DNA from: Lathyrus oleraceus
Taxonomy: Eukaryota; Streptophyta; Magnoliopsida; Fabales; Fabaceae
DNA: 64,000 nt
Assembly: GCF_024323335.1 (NCBI RefSeq)
Contig: NC_066583.1
Location: 17,654,665 to 17,718,664 of the forward strand
Direction of reading: 5' to 3'
Shown here piece by piece: positions 21,851 through 34,323 of the stretch. The notes below the pieces were generated by a model that saw only the letters and a list, made by a program, of their open reading frames with translations, was not told where the DNA came from and searched no databases. Within the stretch, counting starts at the first letter, position 1. Every line of letters starts with the position of its first letter. A program made the position numbers and the translations under genes.

Positions 21851-23893
21851 TCATCTGGTCTGATTCTCTGGTCTTCTATTTCTGCAAAAAGCATTGTCAT
21901 ATTGCCATGGAATTGTTATACTATTCTCAAAAAGTCTTCCACTAGAAGCAACAATGGTGGTAGGAGTACTGACAGTTACTGGAGCATTAATAATCACAGG
22001 AACACCAACAGTCACCGGAGCAGATATGGTCACGGGCGCAGCTATGGTCACGGGAGTACCAATAGTCACAGGCGTACTAATAGTTCTTGGAGCACGTACA
22101 GGACCTTATGACGGCGTAAAGTAAATGGTAACAGTCGATACCTCTTCACGGTCATTCACTACTCGATCAAACTGTAAACAACCTTCATCCATCAATTCCT
22201 GGATACCTTCTTTCAATTTCACACAGCCGTATTCATGATTACGGCAATCTGAACAATTCTTGTCACATCCCGGGAATACTCCCCCTCTAAGCAGACGTTC
22301 CTTCACTACAAACAACGAAGTCTGAACATCATTAATATTGACTACCAAGTTCAAATTTTCCCCATCTTCCACACCATTTACTCTGGGCCCTCCATGCTGA
22401 GGCATAGGATTATTCACCACATTCGGAGTAGGACCAAAGTTAATCATCTTGGCATCAATCAAATCTTGAACTTTATGGTGAAAAGCCCGGTAATTCTCGA
22501 TGTGGTGCCCTGGCACACCAGAATGAAAATCACAACGGACATTAGCATCATAAACAACGGGAATCCTTGTTAATGGAGCCATAGTGCGAAGTTCAACAAA
22601 CTTTAACCTGAGTAGTTCAGGGAGTAATTCAGCATAAGTCATTGACAACGGATCAAAATGACAATCTGGCATACTTTGTCTTGGTTGGAATTGGCGTTGT
22701 TGTTGTTGTTGTTGTTGTGGTTGTCCTCTTTGTTGTTGTTGAGGTTGGGTTGCTGGAATAGTCACAATAGAAACTTGACGGTATTGTTGTCCTCTGTTTC
22801 CATTTCTCTGATTATGTATAGCATTTATCTCACCCTCTCTCCTTCTGGGTGCCCCTGAAAACGGTTTCTTAGCACTTGAAGAACTTGAAGAACCAGGGTC
22901 TTGGATTTTTCCCGCTTTGATAAGACTTTCAGTTCTTTCTCCGCAAATCACAACATCCGAAAAACTACCAAATGGGCAACTTCCCATACGATCCATGAAT
23001 ACACCTTGCAGGGTTCCAACGAACATATCAGTCAATTCTCTCTCCAACATCGGAGGTTGTACTCTCGCAGCTAGTTCACGCCACCTCTGGGCGTATTCCT
23101 TGAAACTCTCACGGGTCTTTTGAAACAAGCTCTGCAACTGGGTTCTGCTCGGAGCCATGTCCATGTTATGCTTGTACTGCCTCAGAAAAGCTTCACCTAA
23201 CTCTCTCCAGCTTCTGACAGATTCTTTTTTCAAGTCCATGTACCAATCCAAAGAGGCTCTAGACAAGCTGTCTTGGAAAAAGTACATCCACATTTTTTCA
23301 TCATCAGTATAAGCGGATATCTTCCGGTAGTAAGCTTGCACATGAGTTCGGGGACAAGAAGTGCCATTGTACTTGTCGAAAGATGGCACTTTGAACTTGT
23401 ACGAGATCCTCAACCCATCAACTAAACCCATGTTAGTAACATCAAAGCCCAAAGAATTCTGACACTCCATGGCGCGAATCTTTTCAGCAAGGGCGTCAAC
23501 CTTTCTATCTCTCTCTTCCGCCTTTCCAAATTCATCATCATCACTGAGAATAGTTAACATATCTTCTTGCTTGTCAACCAAATGAGAAGGATGGTTAACT
23601 AGAGCACGTGTCGCTCGAGCATTAACAACCTCTGTAATGATGGTTTGTCCATTGATTCTAATACCACGCAATTCGTCACCAGTAGCATAGTTGTTGACAG
23701 GGCTGGTAGCAGCAGCGGTGTCATTGACAGGGGTTCCTTCTGGCGGATTCTGACCGATAGGGGGAATCATAGTTTCTTTTCTCTAGACCAAGGCTCGGAT
23801 TTCCTCTTGCCCTTGCACTACCCCTTGCATCATATTCATGAACTGGGCCATGTTGGTCCTCATCTCTGCTAGATCTGCTTGAAATTGATCCAT
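21851..23893 (-). pseudogene. Ogre1 Gag
   Basis: Structural protein of the particle. The likely start is ATG at 23891-23893 (MDQFQADLAEMRTNM...), because the frame continues into the long open stretch 23770-22106 through one TAG at 23783-23785 (codon 37). Counted from the Met at 23770, the retrotransposon gag core lies at about 125-265 (WMYFFQDSLSRASLDWY, FLRQYKHNM, YAQRWRELAARV). A Gln-rich stretch is at about 345-370, and a zinc-knuckle-like CDFHSGVPGHHIENY is at about 425, with Tyr where relatives have the last Cys. After TAA at 22106-22108 the frame continues with a PVTI/APVTV repeat region (22105-21880) before the protease. Confidence 0.9.
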
Positions 23894-24298
23894 GGTCTTC
23901 TGTTGATTCTGCCTTGTTGCATAACGGTGCGGACGATACTCAGTAATCCTGCCTGAAACGGGAACAAGAATGAGAAATCCTCTTCAAGAACACCTGTAAT
24001 GATGCAAGAATGATATGTGTATGATGCGTATGCTATGTTTTATCATTTCTCAGGTATTCAAGAGTCTCGTCCACCTTTGAAAAATGGCAACCTGCACCCG
24101 TAAGCGGAACATAAACAACAAAGAAGCAACATACACTGGGCGGCAAGCAAAAGTGAAACATCAATAATCTCATCCATAGACATAAGAAATAAGGTTCATA
24201 CAAACATGGTTCAAGCAAAGATTTAGTTCATCAGTGTAGAACAAGGAATCCCACCCAACAATTCTGGAGGTGATTCTCAAAATAAACAACAAGACAAA
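23894..24298. other. Spacer between Ogre1 ORF1 and gag
   Basis: About 400 nt without a meaningful reading frame, separating the end of ORF1 from the gag start. I see no promoter or second splice signal that I could defend. Confidence 0.5.
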
Positions 24299-26018
24299 CT
24301 AGGGAAGTCGTCCTTCAGGAATGAGAGTCTTCAAATACTGGCACTGATCCATCAATCGGTCACACTCTGAAAACTCAGGTAGAGGGGTGAGTTTCTCTTT
24401 CAGTTGCACCCTGAGTTCAACAACTTCCTCTCGAAAATGAGATGCACGGAAGTCACTTCCTCTGAGTTGGCTCTCTGCTGCATGCCTCAGATCTACCTCT
24501 TTCTTCAACTGAGTATCTTTGTCCTTAAGCTGTCTTTCCAAGTCTCGTATCTTCCTTTTGTAATTGGCTTCCGCTTTTTGTAATCTCAAGCGTTCATGGT
24601 GTTCTTCATCCCACATTGTTTCTATCTCATCATAGGACCTCTTTTTTGTTTCCCGATCTACTAGAACTTTTACCTTGCACTCCTTTGAGTTTATGAGCCA
24701 AATTCAACCTATCAGCTTTTGCTTTGTAAAGCTCCATTTGGATCTCTTGTTCATTTTCTTTCAACTGGCGATTCTCCATTAAGGCTTGTTTGTAATACTC
24801 AGCAGGCACACTCTCAGAAAGGATTAAAGGCAGTTGCTTCTGTAATGGTTCCATCCGGTCATATGGTAGCAACAAAGTCCCAACTCTTTCCTTGACTCAC
24901 TCAGTGTAAGCAGGCATAGCAATTGCAAACTTCCTCCCTAAAACAGATCCATCTTTTATACCAATATTCTCCCAAGCTTTTCCCACTTGCTCCAATCTTG
25001 CTGGATCGCTCTGTTTCTCAAAGTACACATTTTCAGCTATCTCGACATCTTGCGGCCTTTCATTCATGACAAAAGCCAACTGACGGAGAGAAAGAACCGG
25101 GTTGTAGTTGATGCAACCCCTAGTTCCTATGAGTGGAGCATTGCGAAACTCTCCACAACTCATAATGATGTTGCTCACATTAATCCTATAAGCTTGCCAC
25201 TTGATATTATAAGATGTGAGCGACATGATCCTCTGAGTCCATTTGTGAGTATTCTGAGTATCCACAAACGGTCCATTGGTTTGTAGAAAAGACAAGAATC
25301 ACTTGAGTAGCAACAGGAGATAACACCTGATAGCTCCACACTTACCATGCCTGTTGTGTATCGCATAATAGGTGTCAGCTAACAAGGTAGGCACCGGGTT
25401 TCCTCCAATGAAAATAGTGATTGCTGCCAGGTCCACGAAACTAGGCATACTAGGGAACAAAATAACTCCATAAATCATGACAGCCAACTGAGCGTTGAAA
25501 GCTACCCAATTTCCTTTCTTTGCTTCTTCTTTAGCCATCCTTACCAATAACTTCAAGGATAAGCCCACAACATCACCGCTTGGTTTCCAATTATCGCTCA
25601 CCTCCTTGATGCTCAAGTAAAGAGCCTTAGCGACAACTTTGAAATCCACCTCCTTTGGCACATCCAGGAAAGGTACTCGATTTTTGATTCTGACATTCAT
25701 AAGAATGGAATACTCTTCAAGAGTGGGAGCTAGCTGGTAGTCCTGAAAAGTAAAGCAACGAAGCTCCGGATCATAGAACTGTAAGAGAGTCTGCAGAGGT
25801 ACCGGATCAACCACTATCTTCAACAATGCCAAGATATCCCCATACTGATCATCAAAAACTTTCTGATTACTGTCGGTCACGAGATTACCCAATTCTTCCA
25901 AAGATGTCAACGGCTCACGGTAAAAGCTGTAGGTGCAAGTCTTCCTCTTCAACTCTGGAATGGCAGTCATCTCTCGGTGTGAACAGACTCCTGAATAAAC
26001 CTGAAAAATGATATGCAT
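24299..26018 (-). pseudogene. Ogre1 ORF1 (function unknown)
   Basis: This is the Ogre-specific ORF between leader and gag, about 570 codons. It starts at the first Met of the open frame (26018). The N-terminal half (239 residues) carries FYDPELRCFTFQDYQL, PTLEEYSILMNVR, GVILFPSMPSFVDL and NPVPTLLADTYY. It continues in frame through a TGA at 25299-25301 (Trp in relatives) and a TGA at 24897-24899. It then shifts frame at an A-run (plus-strand T-run 24641-24646). The C-terminal part is a strongly charged coiled coil (RKIRDLERQLKDKDTQLKKE... and RVQLKEKL) ending before 24299. There is no enzymatic motif. Similarity to plant mobile domain helices is a weak impression. Confidence 0.85.
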
Positions 26019-26699
26019 ATGCGGGTTAACTTTTTTTTTCCTTTTTATGCATTATTATTTTTTGAAAATAAACATGCTATGATGAAAAATGATGAAACAA
26101 TGGCTGGTTGGTTGTGTATCACAAGGCACAGGATCGGAACCGGGAACCATATAACACAATCATCAACTTAGAACCCATACTTCAGAACCAACGGTCACCC
26201 ACAAGAACCAAACAAAAGTCACCAACAGGACACAGTCACTAACAGAACAAGTCACCATCAGTACCTGTAAATGATTCATTCCCGCCCCACTCACGAGTGT
26301 AATCTAGGCCAGGGTAAGGTCAAGAGAAACGCAGGATAAACAATCCTTTCAAGAATATCATCATATGCACACCAGGTGTATGCAACGATAATACCCCATC
26401 AGAATCTGAACTGCTCGTGATACCATGTTCCGCTAAGTGGCGCCACACCACCCGCTTCCCATGAATCACTCTATTCCTTGGTGTCCTAAAGTTCACTCAT
26501 AGCCTGTGTATTGGGCCTTTTACCTCTTGTGACTCCCACCCAACGGCGAAACAGATACACAACCAACATAGTATGCATGAAACAGTAAAGCACACATAGG
26601 ATGCAATGCAAGCAGATAAGTATGCAAAGCAATAAATAAATAACACACAATAAACAATAAATAAACAAACGCTAGGAAAGGCCCACTAGGGAAAATAAA
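26019..26699 (-). other. Ogre1 5' leader
   Basis: Non-coding stretch between the PBS and ORF1. It should contain the packaging signal by position, but no motif can be named from the sequence alone. Confidence 0.6.
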
Positions 26700-26717
26700 T
26701 CCCCAGCAAAGTCGCCA
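26700..26717 (-). other. Ogre1 primer binding site (tRNA-Arg type)
   Basis: Two bases after the end of the 5' LTR the minus strand reads TGGCGACTTTGCTGGGGA. Ogre elements are known to use tRNA-Arg. The Ogre2 PBS in this window (TGGCGGCTCTGCTGGGGA) differs at only two positions. Confidence 0.9.
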
Positions 26718-26719
26718 GC

Positions 26720-29700
26720 TGTCACTCCCCGGATTTCTCGAATCCAAGTACAAACGCGAAAAGGAGTGGCGAGGAAAAAGAGTAGAGTCTCCAGCAATAT
26801 ACTTTTATCCCAAGAGGAGGGAAAGATAGTACTGCATAACTAATAGGGAACGGATAAAACAAAGTCTCGAACCAAAGAAAACCGAGTAAGGGGGCCGGTT
26901 ACGTGAAGGGAAGGTTATCGCACCCCTTCACGTCTGTGGTACTCCACAGGATCCACGCTTGCTATTTATGTCTAAAGTGTGTGTATAAAAAAGTCCTATA
27001 TGCGATGTGAAAGAGAGAAAATCAAAGTAGGGAAAGGAAAGACTTATTGCTCGCACAGGCCCTACCCTGCTGCATACGTATCTCAAGAAGGATTGAGAAT
27101 CAGAGCACCGTAGCTCGGCTAACCTATTTTTGTTTGTTTTGTGTTTTTTAGATGAACGACGTTACTACGCAATCTACCGGATGCTCGACCTTTGGAGACT
27201 TACTCACCTATAGTAGAAGGAGTTAACGTGTTCTTAAGAAAAGAAAACCAAAGAGTTTGTTTGTGTTTTAGGAATGCTCATGCAAAAAGGAAGTCCTAGA
27301 CGAAGGAATCGTGCTACCTTAATTGACATGCAAACGAGAGACTATACAAAGCCTAGCAGTCCTATGGGGAGACCATCACACCACACAAAAACATATAGCA
27401 TAAAGTAAACGCACCAACAAGGGGGCTCAAACATACATGGGTAGGGCTTTAGTCAAGAGGGGTCATGTCAACCTCGACAAACAAGCCATGGAAATTTAAT
27501 CAAATGGGCTCTTAACCAACTGACATTGAACGTCAGGGTGAGCAGATCAAAAGGGTAATGAGGATAAGACCTCATAGCTCTTAACCCTGGACAGGGTGAG
27601 CTCATGACAAAGCGTGGGGGTTCAGAAAGATAAAACCCTCTCCACTGAATGACCGGACAAAAGATCTTGGGCTTTTGTTCTGAAGCATCGAAACGTAGTG
27701 CGAGCATAAAGAATGACACACTGAATAACAGGGGATTGACTACTAATCCCTTTTATCCGTCAATTTCCTCTTCATGGAGGTCTTTAGCACTGGTGCCTCC
27801 TCCTGGAGGTCTTTGGGCACAAAAAGTAAACACACAAAAACATTGCCTCCTATCTAGGTCTTCCAGCTAAGAAAGCGGTAAAATGCTGGAAAGATGTAAA
27901 AAGGATTAAGAGATCTACCAGATGGATAAAGATCCGAAGTAACAACAACTAAAGAAACAAGAAACCTAGAGATTTCTCAAGCTAGCACCGTCAAAGAAAA
28001 CAAGTCAGCAAAGCAATCAGAATAAATCTCCAAATGGTATCCCACAAATAAAGTGGAATACCAAGCAAACTATCTCTTCAAGAGTCATGTGATCCCTCAC
28101 AAAAACTCAACAAAAAAGTTAGAATAACAAGATGGGGTGCAATCAAGAGTTGCACCAAACAAAAGAATCATAGCAACCACAGTGTCAGGTAAACAGTGCA
28201 CGGATGCGATAGAAAGCATGTCATAACAAAGCATGAATGATGAAAGGAGGATACAATAGCACCAAGTTAGAAGTGACATCAATTCAATAAGTGTCTCAAG
28301 AACTCAACTCAACAAGATCAAAGCAAAAACACTAAACATCCAAAGATGCATCAAAGTCAAACAAGTCAACGTACAAGTTCAAAGTGCTTCAACTTCAACA
28401 ATGAGTCATAAAAGGTAAAGGCATGAGGCAAGGGTCAAGGATTAGACAATTAAGCATACAAACAGAACCAAATGACTCCTAAAATATCAAACAAAAGTCA
28501 TTTAAACCCAACTTAGCAAAGTGGAAGTCAATCATGTCCAAAGCACCTCAAAATGCAACAAAAGCATTATAAACAAGTTCATGCAATTATGTGTCAAGAT
28601 GAAATGAACATGGCATCAAGGTATGCACATCATAAGCATGTCAAATAAGCTATGTAATCAATATGCAAACCTCCAAGTTCATATCATAAGCATAGAATCA
28701 CTTTTGGATCAAAATCAAACAAAGTGTATCATGAAACTCTAATGCGTCTTTCATGCTCAAATGAATGCAAAAAGGAGCTTGTTATAAATAAATGCACAAA
28801 AACTTGATAGAAGCATCATAGAACAGGGGAGAACACATGTGCAAAGGCACCAAACCAGAATCAAAGTGTAACCACATGAATCATGCTATGAAAGTTCACA
28901 AAAGTTCACAAAAACAACCAAGGATAGAAGGCCCAAACCTCTTGTCAAACAAATGCATCAAAAGGGTATCAAAACTCAAAGTCAGGGGGCAAGGATCCAC
29001 ACATCAAGACATGACATACATACTAAAACATGTGCAAAAGGATTGGTTTCAACACTCAAAGGAAGTGGCACAAGTGCCTCATGCTAAGCAAGCATCAAAA
29101 TAGGGACCAAAATGCAAACATCAACTTCAAAAATCCAAATTAAATTGAAAATGCATCCTAAATTCATGGGATTTTAACATAAGGTTCCACTAGGAATATA
29201 TAAACATCATGCAAAACATCAAGAGCATCCAGATTCATTTGATATGAAAACAAAAATTGAGAAATTGAGAATGCAAAAACATGTCCTAAAATGCAACATT
29301 TAAATTCATGTGTCAAACCCTAGCAAAATGACATAGAAAATAACCAAACCAGTTACCACATCTTAGTATCATGTATGAGGATGGTGTGTGCAAAGGCTTG
29401 GGTCAGAATGGTTAAAATATGGGATTTCATGAAGGTTTGAATGCAAATGGTCAAAAATGCACATAAATGAATCAGAAATTCATATTAAATTCCACGTGTC
29501 ATGAAATAATTGGGCAATGGTACCAGAAAATCAAGGACTCAACAGGGATCTCTCACAAAACATTTCATATTTTTTTTAAGTATTTTTGCTATTTTTAAAA
29601 AATAAAATAAAACGGGGTAAAATATGTACATGGCATGTGACACATATGCAACAAAATCAATTGGTCACACAAGTCACTTAAGTTACTAATAAAAAATAAA

Positions 29701-32038
29701 TAAAAACAAAAATCAGAAAAAATTTGGGCCTTTGGATCAAAAGAAAAGGTCAAAGCGATCTAACGGCCATGAGATCGTCTTCTTCCTCAAGACAATTCGG
29801 CCATGAACAGTAACGCCGGTAGGATTCCGGCCACCCTCGGCGGCGGCCCAGAACTTCACGAAAATGGGGCTACTTCCCCTAAACCATATGCTAGGAACTC
29901 AAAAATCACATTAGTTTTTCATGAATCCTCACCAATATCTCAAATCACAACCAACAAGTTTGAACATCAAAACTTTAAATCAAGATTTCTCACTCAATAT
30001 TGCATCACTTTAAAAAGTAAACACATCTACATCATCACCATAGCATGTAGTTTCATTTAGGCATAAGAAATGAGCGAAATAAGAGATTCGAAATTTGAGT
30101 TACTATAAATGGCGCCTTCTGAAACTTCAGTATGGTGATGAGTTAAGCTCCAGAATACCTCCCTTGAACTTCTATGAATGTTTGCTACCTTTGGTTGTGC
30201 TTGAAACGGTCCAGATCTTGAGATTCAAGAAGCAACCTCCATTAAAGCTCTGTTTAGAAACTGCTTGGAATGGTTCAAATGAAGGGTGGTTTGTGATCCT
30301 TAGAGTGTGTAGATCAAGAATATGCTATTGATTTTAATTTTCCATGGATGTATGGAGAGATTTTATGAGAATAAAGTATGAGATTATTTTTGGAAAGTCA
30401 GATTTTTAGTGTGTATGGAGGTTGCACGAATTAGGGTTTTGCTTAATTTCATTTTTAGAGTTTATACTCTGGTTTTTGTGGCTTGGTGGGCTCAAATGAA
30501 AGAGTTTCAAGTCCATGATCATTTTGGCTATTTTTGGAAATACCCCCCTTATTTGCACATGGACAACCTTGTTTAATGCATTAATCTTCTCTTGAGACTT
30601 GATTAATCATGATTATATGAAAGAAATAACACAAAATGATGTCTAATGTCAATTTTGCAAAGGTGTAATTTTTGTGCATGCATGACTTTTCCACACATGT
30701 GGGAATGCATGGGCTCAAATTCCAAGGTGGATTTGGACCAAAAAACAATGCTGAATAAATTCCCAATGATTGGCATGTGAGAATATTCCATGATGTCAAC
30801 TTGTGTCCTTTTGCCTTTTCATGCAAGAAAGCTTGAAAAATGACTTGCACCATTGATGAATCATGCAAAATTATAGGTAATTTTGCATGCCATTTTTAAG
30901 TACTTCTCAAAACAAAACCATAGCAAAAAGAGTCACACAAATTGGACTTGTCAACCTCAAGTTATGCCTTTTTAAAGCCTTCATGCACACTTCATCATTC
31001 AAGAACCATAACTCTTCAACCGCTTAGCATATGGCCTTGAAATAGGACTTTTTGGAAAGGGGAGATAAAGATCTATAACTGTCATGTCTGAGAAAAATTC
31101 ATTTGGAGCTTCCTTGGTGATGAAAAATGTTAAATGATCTTGGTACATCAGCAAGCTCGCTAGGCGAGTGAGGTAGCGAAGGGCTCGCTAGGCGAGCACT
31201 CAACGAGGTTCCAGCGAACACTCCTAGACTTGGATAAAAGCATAGCTAGCAATTACTCGTTAGGCGAGCATCCAACGAGCAGGTAGCGAGCAATTCCAGT
31301 AGCAACATCATCAAGGCTCGCTGGAGCGAAGGAGGAAGCGTGGGCTTCGCCTAGCGAAGGATTGCTCGCCTAGCGAGCATGGCAGCTCAGGAAGTTTCTT
31401 TTGGGTGCAAGTGACTCTGGTGGCTTATTTTGGGGCTCGCTAGGCGAACCATTCTGCTTGCCTAGCGAGCATGACAACTCAGGAACATCTTTCCAAATTT
31501 GGTAACCTGTGCACTGGATCTTTGTTCCTTCAAGATTAATGTTTTGAATGATGAATAGACCCCATTTGAACATGTTGGAAGTATCTCAAGTCATTCCCTA
31601 GCCATTTGACCCTCAGTTGACCAAGAGTTGACTTTTGACTTCATAGTTGAATTTTGAACTGTACTAAGCCCATTAAGCTTGATCCTTTAAAGAAAACCTC
31701 TGAAAATGAAACCCTAGCTCCCAAGAGCTCTACACAACATCCATAAGACCTTCAAACCAAGATTGCATCTCAATCCTTGAGGAACCCTACTTTGACCTTG
31801 ATACCCAGATGAATACAAACTTCCTTGAGTGTTGAGAAAAACCCTAGTTGATGCACAATTTCCCTTGTGTTGACTGATCATTCAGATAGAACCCACAAAG
31901 TGACTTGGATGATATCCAAGCTTCTTGGAAGACGAAATCTTGGAGCTAATTCTGATTGACATGATGAAATGCAATATGAAAATGTTAAATGACCTAAAAT
32001 GAATGCATGAATGAGGAGGGCAAATTTGAGGTGCTACA
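26720..32038 (-). repeat. Ogre1 5' LTR
   Basis: 5,319 bp, colinear with the 3' LTR from TGTAGCACC (32038) to GTGACA (26720). Substitutions are scattered, and several lie close to the 26720 end (GTCACTCC against GTCGCTCT). The U5 PBS-like motif is mutated (TGGAGACTCT at 26784-26793). It contains the palindrome cluster at 31150-31475, with one more unit than the 3' LTR, and the R-region hairpin at 27081-27098. The element promoter must lie here; I did not find a convincing TATA box. Confidence 0.95.
31150..31475. repeat. Cluster of CTCGCTAGGCGAG palindromes in U3 (Ogre1 5' LTR)
   Basis: Same cluster as in the other LTR, with an additional TTCGCCTAGCGAAGG-type unit near 31346-31366. It explains most of the 22-bp length difference between the two LTRs. 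Confidence 0.85.
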
Positions 32039-32043
32039 CATGC
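32039..32043. repeat. Target-site duplication of Ogre1 (right), CATGC
   Basis: Exact copy of 9007-9011, directly after the CA end of the 5' LTR. Confidence 0.95.
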
Positions 32044-32691
32044 TAAGGGACATGAGTGACCTAGATGGAATTTGCCCATCCTGCGTAACAGGATAAATGT
32101 CTATGGGCCCAATATTGAACTGGACAAGGATGACACGGTCTATGCCTTGTGTTCAATATAGACATAAGGGAAAAAGGGTAATTGTACATATAAGTATTAT
32201 CACAAAAGGATTTGTCAGATCACATGACATTTTCGTTTCTTGGATAGCAGTGATGTGTTGCTAGATACCGCTCACTATTTATTATGTTAAATACGTGATT
32301 TAATATAATTGCCAATGCCGCGAAAACCTACAGGGTCACACACAAAAGGACAGATTGATGAGAGATAAAGTAACTAAGGAATACCATAATGTACGGTGCC
32401 CTTAAGTAAATTGTAGAACATCGTAAGATACGGTGTACTTAAGTAGAATACGAAATATGGTAAGGTACCACGCGCTTAAGTGATTTTGGCATATTATAAG
32501 ATATGGGCCACATACACTTGAGTGAGTTTTTTTTTAGCTTGCAGCCCACACAAGTGGTTCTATAAATAGAGCCCTTGTGTAGAAGCATTAGTGCAGTTGC
32601 AATTTCGTTTCTCTCTCTCTCTCTCTCACTCAAAGCCTTCATTCATAGCAGCTAGCACGGAGATTGAAGGAATCCGTTCGCGTGGACTGAG
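32044..32691 (+). repeat. Right half of the LTR split by Ogre1
   Basis: Continuation of 8482-9011. It holds several AAGATACGG..TACTTAAGT-type short repeats (32370-32500), a TATA box, a CT-rich leader (about 32609-32628) and then CCGTTCGCGTGGACTGAG. There it is cut by the X-family LTR beginning at 32692; CTGAG at 32687-32691 is the probable target site. The expected CA end of this LTR is not seen in the window. Confidence 0.5.
32561..32568 (+). promoter_or_regulatory. TATA box of the split LTR
   Basis: TATAAATA preceded by TGGTTC and followed within about 50 bp by a CT-dinucleotide tract, a typical plant LTR promoter layout. Confidence 0.6.
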
Positions 32692-32920
32692 TGTAAGACC
32701 CTAATTTTGTCCCTAAGATCCCTCATGGCATCATAACATTGCATTTGCATTGCCTCAAGGATCATTAGCATCTTGGTTCCCTTTGCCTTTGGGTGAGACT
32801 TCTTGAGAGTGGTTTGAGATCACCAAGCATGCTTGAATTGTATATCATTGCTTTTCTTATTTTGTTTACTAACCAAAAGCACAAAAATATGTTACTAACA
32901 TCTTTTGTTTTTAGCTTGAG
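32692..32920 (+). repeat. X-family LTR, first 229 bp (left of the Athila insertion)
   Basis: It begins TGTAAGACCCTAATTTTG and is interrupted at TTGAG (32916-32920) by the Athila element. The same LTR continues at 46604. The inverted fragment ending at 4556 shares this start. Confidence 0.7.
32916..32920. repeat. Target-site duplication of the Athila element (left), TTGAG
   Basis: TTGAG immediately before the LTR start TGATGCG and again at 46604-46608 after the LTR end TTATCA. Confidence 0.95.
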
Positions 32921-33714
32921 TGATGCGTGGTTTTCGCAAGTATACGAACGCGTCAGAGTAATATAAAAGATTATCGAATCCACAGAGACCAAGTGTCAAT
33001 CTATCGTTATCTGTTGTTATGGTGTTTATCAAGGCAATCAAAATAAGTGTTTTTGGAGTGTGCAATGAAAAGTAAAGTGTTGAATAAAGATTAATTAATA
33101 AAGACAGGGTCGAATGTAATTCACATAATTAATTGATAATCCAAGTACTTGCTAATAGAGCTACTTATGGACAATGTTTCCTACTTTGAAAAGAACTAAT
33201 TTAACAGGAACTGTCGCTTTCACGTATTCAGAACCGAGTTGTACTCCCTAATCAAACCCTCTTATTATGACTTATAAAAAGGCGCACATTGCATTAGAGT
33301 AGTAAACCTATTTTTAAGAAATATAGTATCTTGACTAACTTGAAAAGTATTATAACTTGGATTTCTTAACCAAAAGAGGTTCTCACGAACCAGACTCTAA
33401 ACTTATAAACGCGTCCGAAAATAGTTTTAAAATCTCTTTTCTTCTTTATGTTAAAAACTCCTAATGAACTAGACAAAGCGCTTTCGCTGTTTTTGAAATA
33501 GTTAAAAACAATTAAGTTTAAAAAGACGTTGGACGGCTTTCGATCTTACCAAACGGAATTGAAGTGCGGGAAAACTTAAGTTGAAAGTTAAAATAGCCCT
33601 TAAGTGTTTCTACGAACAATTGTACGGATTATCGGTTCAATTACGATCCTTACATTCTAACCTTTTGGATTTAGTTAGACATGGTAAAGTAAAAGTGCAT
33701 TAAAGTAAATAAAA

Positions 33715-34050
33715 GTAGTGCGAGTGCGGAAAGTAAATAAAAGTAGTGCGAGTGCGAGGAAATAAATAATTTAAAGCGAGTGCGAGGAAATAAATAATTT
33801 AAAGCGAGTGCGAGGAAATAAACAAAGTAAAGCGAGTGCGGGAAATAAATAATTTAAAGCGAGTGCGAGGAAATAAATAATTTAAAGCGATTGCGAGGAA
33901 ATAAACAAAGTAAAGCAAGTGCGGGAAATAAATAAAGTAAAGCGAGTGCGGGAAATAAACAAAGTAAAGCGAGTGCGGGAAATAAACAAAGTAAAGCGAG
34001 TGCGGGAAATAAATAAAGTAAAGCGAGTGCGAGAAATAAATAAAGTAAAG
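33715..34050. repeat. 27-28-bp tandem array in the Athila LTR
   Basis: About a dozen units of GCGAGTGCGGGAAATAAA with CAAAGTAAA or TAATTTAAA endings. The same array is present in the other LTR at 45655-46000. Confidence 0.9.
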
Positions 34051-34315
34051 ACAAGTAATAAAAACCTGCTCCAATCGGAGGGCTAAGTAAATTGCAATGC
34101 GGAAATGAAAATGGCGGCAGGACTAACTTCCTTCCAAAGTGCTCGAAACTCGATTACAGACTCTATCACAGACTTGATTACACAATTGTGGTAACACTCC
34201 AATGCGAAGCGATTACCACTATAAAATACTGAATATATGCCTAAGTGAAACAAATTTGCTTCCGAGTTTGCCTCTATTCTAAGTTTGGATGATTGTAAAA
34301 GTGAATTCGCGTTTC

Positions 34316-34323
34316 TATTTATA
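34316..34323 (-). promoter_or_regulatory. TATA box in the Athila 3' LTR
   Basis: TATAAATA on the minus strand; the same motif is at 46216-46223 in the 5' LTR, where it would drive the genomic transcript. Confidence 0.65.

Larger units (their letters stand above)
9012..32038 (-). mobile_element. Complete Ogre-type (Ty3/gypsy, Tat lineage) LTR retrotransposon, Ogre1
   Basis: The 23,027-bp element has two similar LTRs (5,297 and 5,319 bp), both bounded by TG...CA, and a perfect 5-bp target duplication. On the minus strand the order is 5' LTR, PBS, leader, ORF1, gag-pro, intron, RT, RNase H, second RNase H, integrase, long 3' UTR with tandem hairpins, PPT and 3' LTR. An extra ORF before gag, a second RNase H, an intron between pro and RT, a tRNA-Arg-type PBS and great size are the defining traits of Ogre. 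All reading frames are broken, so it could only move if supplied with proteins in trans. The LTR ends match over long blocks with scattered substitutions, so insertion is not very recent. Confidence 0.95.

Noticed and set aside
33799..34074. ORFs with repeated SLYFIYFPH / ALALLYLFP motifs, also at 45802-46228
   Set aside because: Translations of the 27-bp LTR array. The hydrophobic look is caused by the repeat, not by membrane segments.
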